The notes under the pieces: model-generated | The model's database searches: none | What the model saw: the letters and a program-made list of their open reading frames with translations, nothing else | What the model was told of the DNA's origin: nothing | From: Patescibacteria group bacterium | GTDB lineage: Bacteria; Patescibacteriota; Patescibacteriia; Patescibacteriales; JAHJJO01 | Direction: 5' to 3' | Assembly (NCBI GenBank): GCA_018822835.1 | Contig: JAHJJO010000008.1 | Location: forward strand, 1-5,803 | DNA length: 5,803 bases | Shown: in pieces, positions 5,317 to 5,803 of the stretch | Position numbering within the stretch: position 1 is the stretch's first letter | How the letters are laid out: each line of letters starts with the position of its first letter | Made by a program: the position numbers and the translations under genes

Positions 5317-5355
5317 TACCCTATTAAATAGTTGCGAGGCAAATTTAACAGAGTA
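5317..5355 (-). repeat. Palindromic element D (minimal variant)
   Basis: TACCCTATTAAAT (5317-5329) pairs with 5343-5355, with mismatches at 5320/5352 and 5323/5349. The inner part is a single short hairpin, TTGC-GAG-GCAA (5332-5342). The stem sequence is clearly that of elements A-C, but both inner arms are replaced and the 7-mers are absent. Both mismatches are C-A on plus and G-U on minus, the direction of transcription from secE, whose stop is 80 bp upstream. It lies 22 bp before the bactofilin start, so it could also act as a leader structure. Confidence 0.65.
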
Positions 5356-5392
5356 AAAAAATTAATTAGATTTTATTTTTTTGAATTTTAAT

Positions 5393-5427
5393 TTGTCATT
5401 TTGCATTTTGATTTTTGCATTTTGCAT
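5393..5427 (-). repeat. 7-bp tandem repeat in the secE 3' region
   Basis: On the minus strand the units ATGCAAA, ATGCAAA, AATCAAA, ATGCAAA and ATGACAA follow each other at strict 7-bp spacing, starting 8 nt after the secE stop. The period equals that of the AATNNTC tracts beside elements A-C, but the unit sequence is different. Confidence 0.65.
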
Positions 5428-5434
5428 TATATTG

Positions 5435-5620
5435 TTATTTAAATATAAACGCAAATAGAAATGTAAAAAGATAATCTAAAGCGCCTAAAAATAAAGCAAT
5501 GGACAAGCTAATACCTATAACTAAAGCAACATAATGATAAGTTTCTTTTTTGCTTGGCCACACGACTTTTTTCATTTCTTCAATAGAGGCTTTTATATAA
5601 TTTTTTAGTTTTGTAAACAT
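5435..5620 (-). CDS. secE: Preprotein translocase subunit SecE
   Basis: SecE is the small essential clamp subunit of the SecYEG channel. The 61-aa protein has an amphipathic N-terminal helix (LKNYIKASIEEMKKVVWP), the diagnostic VVWPSKKET motif (19-27), and one membrane segment (about 31-57). This is the usual single-span bacterial form. In most bacteria secE is followed by nusG and ribosomal protein genes; here it is followed by a bactofilin gene, so it is separated from that cluster. A plausible promoter lies just upstream and no Shine-Dalgarno sequence precedes the ATG. Confidence 0.96.
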   Translation of the reverse strand: MFTKLKNYIKASIEEMKKVVWPSKKETYHYVALVIGISLSIALFLGALDYLFTFLFAFIFK

Positions 5621-5637
5621 AAAATAGGTATATTTTT

Positions 5638-5666
5638 ATATTACACATTTCATAAAACTATTGCAA
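5638..5666 (-). promoter_or_regulatory. Candidate sigma-70 promoter of secE
   Basis: On the minus strand, TTGCAA (5661-5666) and TAATAT (5638-5643) are separated by 17 bp; each matches the consensus at 4 of 6 positions. Transcription would start near 5630, giving a leader of only about 10 nt before the secE ATG at 5620, which fits the absence of a ribosome binding site. In such AT-rich sequence chance matches are common. Confidence 0.45.
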
Positions 5667-5672
5667 GAGAAG

Positions 5673-5681
5673 TTATCCACA
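5673..5681 (+). promoter_or_regulatory. Consensus DnaA box
   Basis: TTATCCACA matches the DnaA-box consensus at all nine positions. It sits 7 bp upstream of the candidate secE promoter. It is the only perfect copy noticed in the window and there is no dnaA, dnaN or box cluster, so an origin is not indicated. Control of secE by DnaA, or chance, are the alternatives. Confidence 0.4.
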
Positions 5682-5700
5682 TAAGATAATTTTTCTTAAC

Positions 5701-5771
5701 TTCGTCGCAGTCTCCAGAGTTCAAGCTGAGGTACAGTTCAAGCCAAGGCACTGTCAAGGCACTATGACTAG
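5701..5771. repeat. GC-rich tandem-repeat island upstream of secE
   Basis: Bases 5701-5760 contain 32 G or C in 60 (53%), against about 30% around them. AGTTCAAGC occurs at 5718-5726 and 5735-5743 (17-bp period), and CAAGGCACT at 5744-5752 and 5755-5763 (11-bp period). No tRNA fold, no convincing gene and no family was recognised. It may be an untranslated RNA segment, a fragment of a dispersed repeat, or a decayed gene. Confidence 0.5.
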
Positions 5772-5803
5772 GTTAAAAAAAATGATAAAATAAAAATAAT
5801 ATA

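Noticed and set aside
629..5355. Classical intrinsic terminators
   Set aside because: The hairpins are strong but no run of T follows the closing stem in the transcribed direction; termination remains possible but is not shown.
5729..5757. TTGACA-based promoter on the minus strand (5752-5757)
   Set aside because: The -35 is perfect, but the sequence 17-18 bp downstream (GTACCT/TACCTC) is a poor -10; the TTGCAA/TAATAT pair nearer secE is better.
5700..5771. tRNA gene in the GC-rich stretch
   Set aside because: TTCAAGC resembles a T-loop, but no acceptor stem, anticodon arm or correctly spaced D arm could be drawn on either strand.
1..5803. TGA recoded as glycine (Gracilibacteria/SR1-type code)
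   Set aside because: No gene uses TGA as its stop, but no conserved residue falls on an in-frame TGA and all reading frames are complete under the standard code.

Overview
This is an AT-rich (about 30% GC by eye) bacterial chromosomal window with seven recognisable genes: elongation factor P (+), an IscS/NifS-type cysteine desulfurase (-), a YidC/Oxa1 insertase (+), a degenerate diacylglycerol-kinase-like protein (-), an alpha/beta hydrolase (-), a bactofilin (-) and SecE (-). Several traits point, by inference, to a reduced-genome Candidate Phyla Radiation / Patescibacteria member: low GC, short proteins, housekeeping genes cut off from their usual operons, a YidC without a lipobox or periplasmic domain, a lipid-kinase-like protein with a GNDKT motif instead of GGDGT, and almost no Shine-Dalgarno sequences. 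The standard code fits: all genes end in TAA or TAG and no in-frame TGA is needed.

Layout. 1-598: left edge and efp, whose first codons appear displaced into another frame. 599-788: palindromic element A with flanking 7-bp repeats, between the convergent 3' ends of efp and the desulfurase. 789-2805: the divergent pair desulfurase (-) and yidC (+), separated by 121 bp of inverted and tandem repeats. 2806-3091: palindromic element B, a perfect 107-bp inverted copy of A, between the convergent ends of yidC and the kinase-like gene. 3092-5620: kinase-like gene, element C, hydrolase, bactofilin, element D and secE, all on the minus strand. 5621-5803: secE promoter region, a consensus DnaA box and a short GC-rich tandem-repeat island, with no gene.

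The most interesting signal is in the spacers. Four related palindromes (A-D) share a closing stem of the type ACCCTGTTAAAT / ATTTAACAGGGT around interchangeable inner hairpins. Every arm mismatch is C-A on one strand and G-U on the other. In all four copies the G-U strand is the one transcribed from the gene just upstream: desulfurase, yidC, hydrolase and secE. In A, B and C exactly four 7-bp units (GATNATT type) abut the same end of the element in register. This suggests an oriented 3'-UTR RNA element rather than a simple inverted repeat.

The genes do not form one pathway. SecE and YidC both serve membrane protein insertion, EF-P rescues ribosomes at proline stretches, the desulfurase supplies sulfur, and bactofilin is cytoskeletal. 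No mobile element, CRISPR array, tRNA or rRNA gene was seen.
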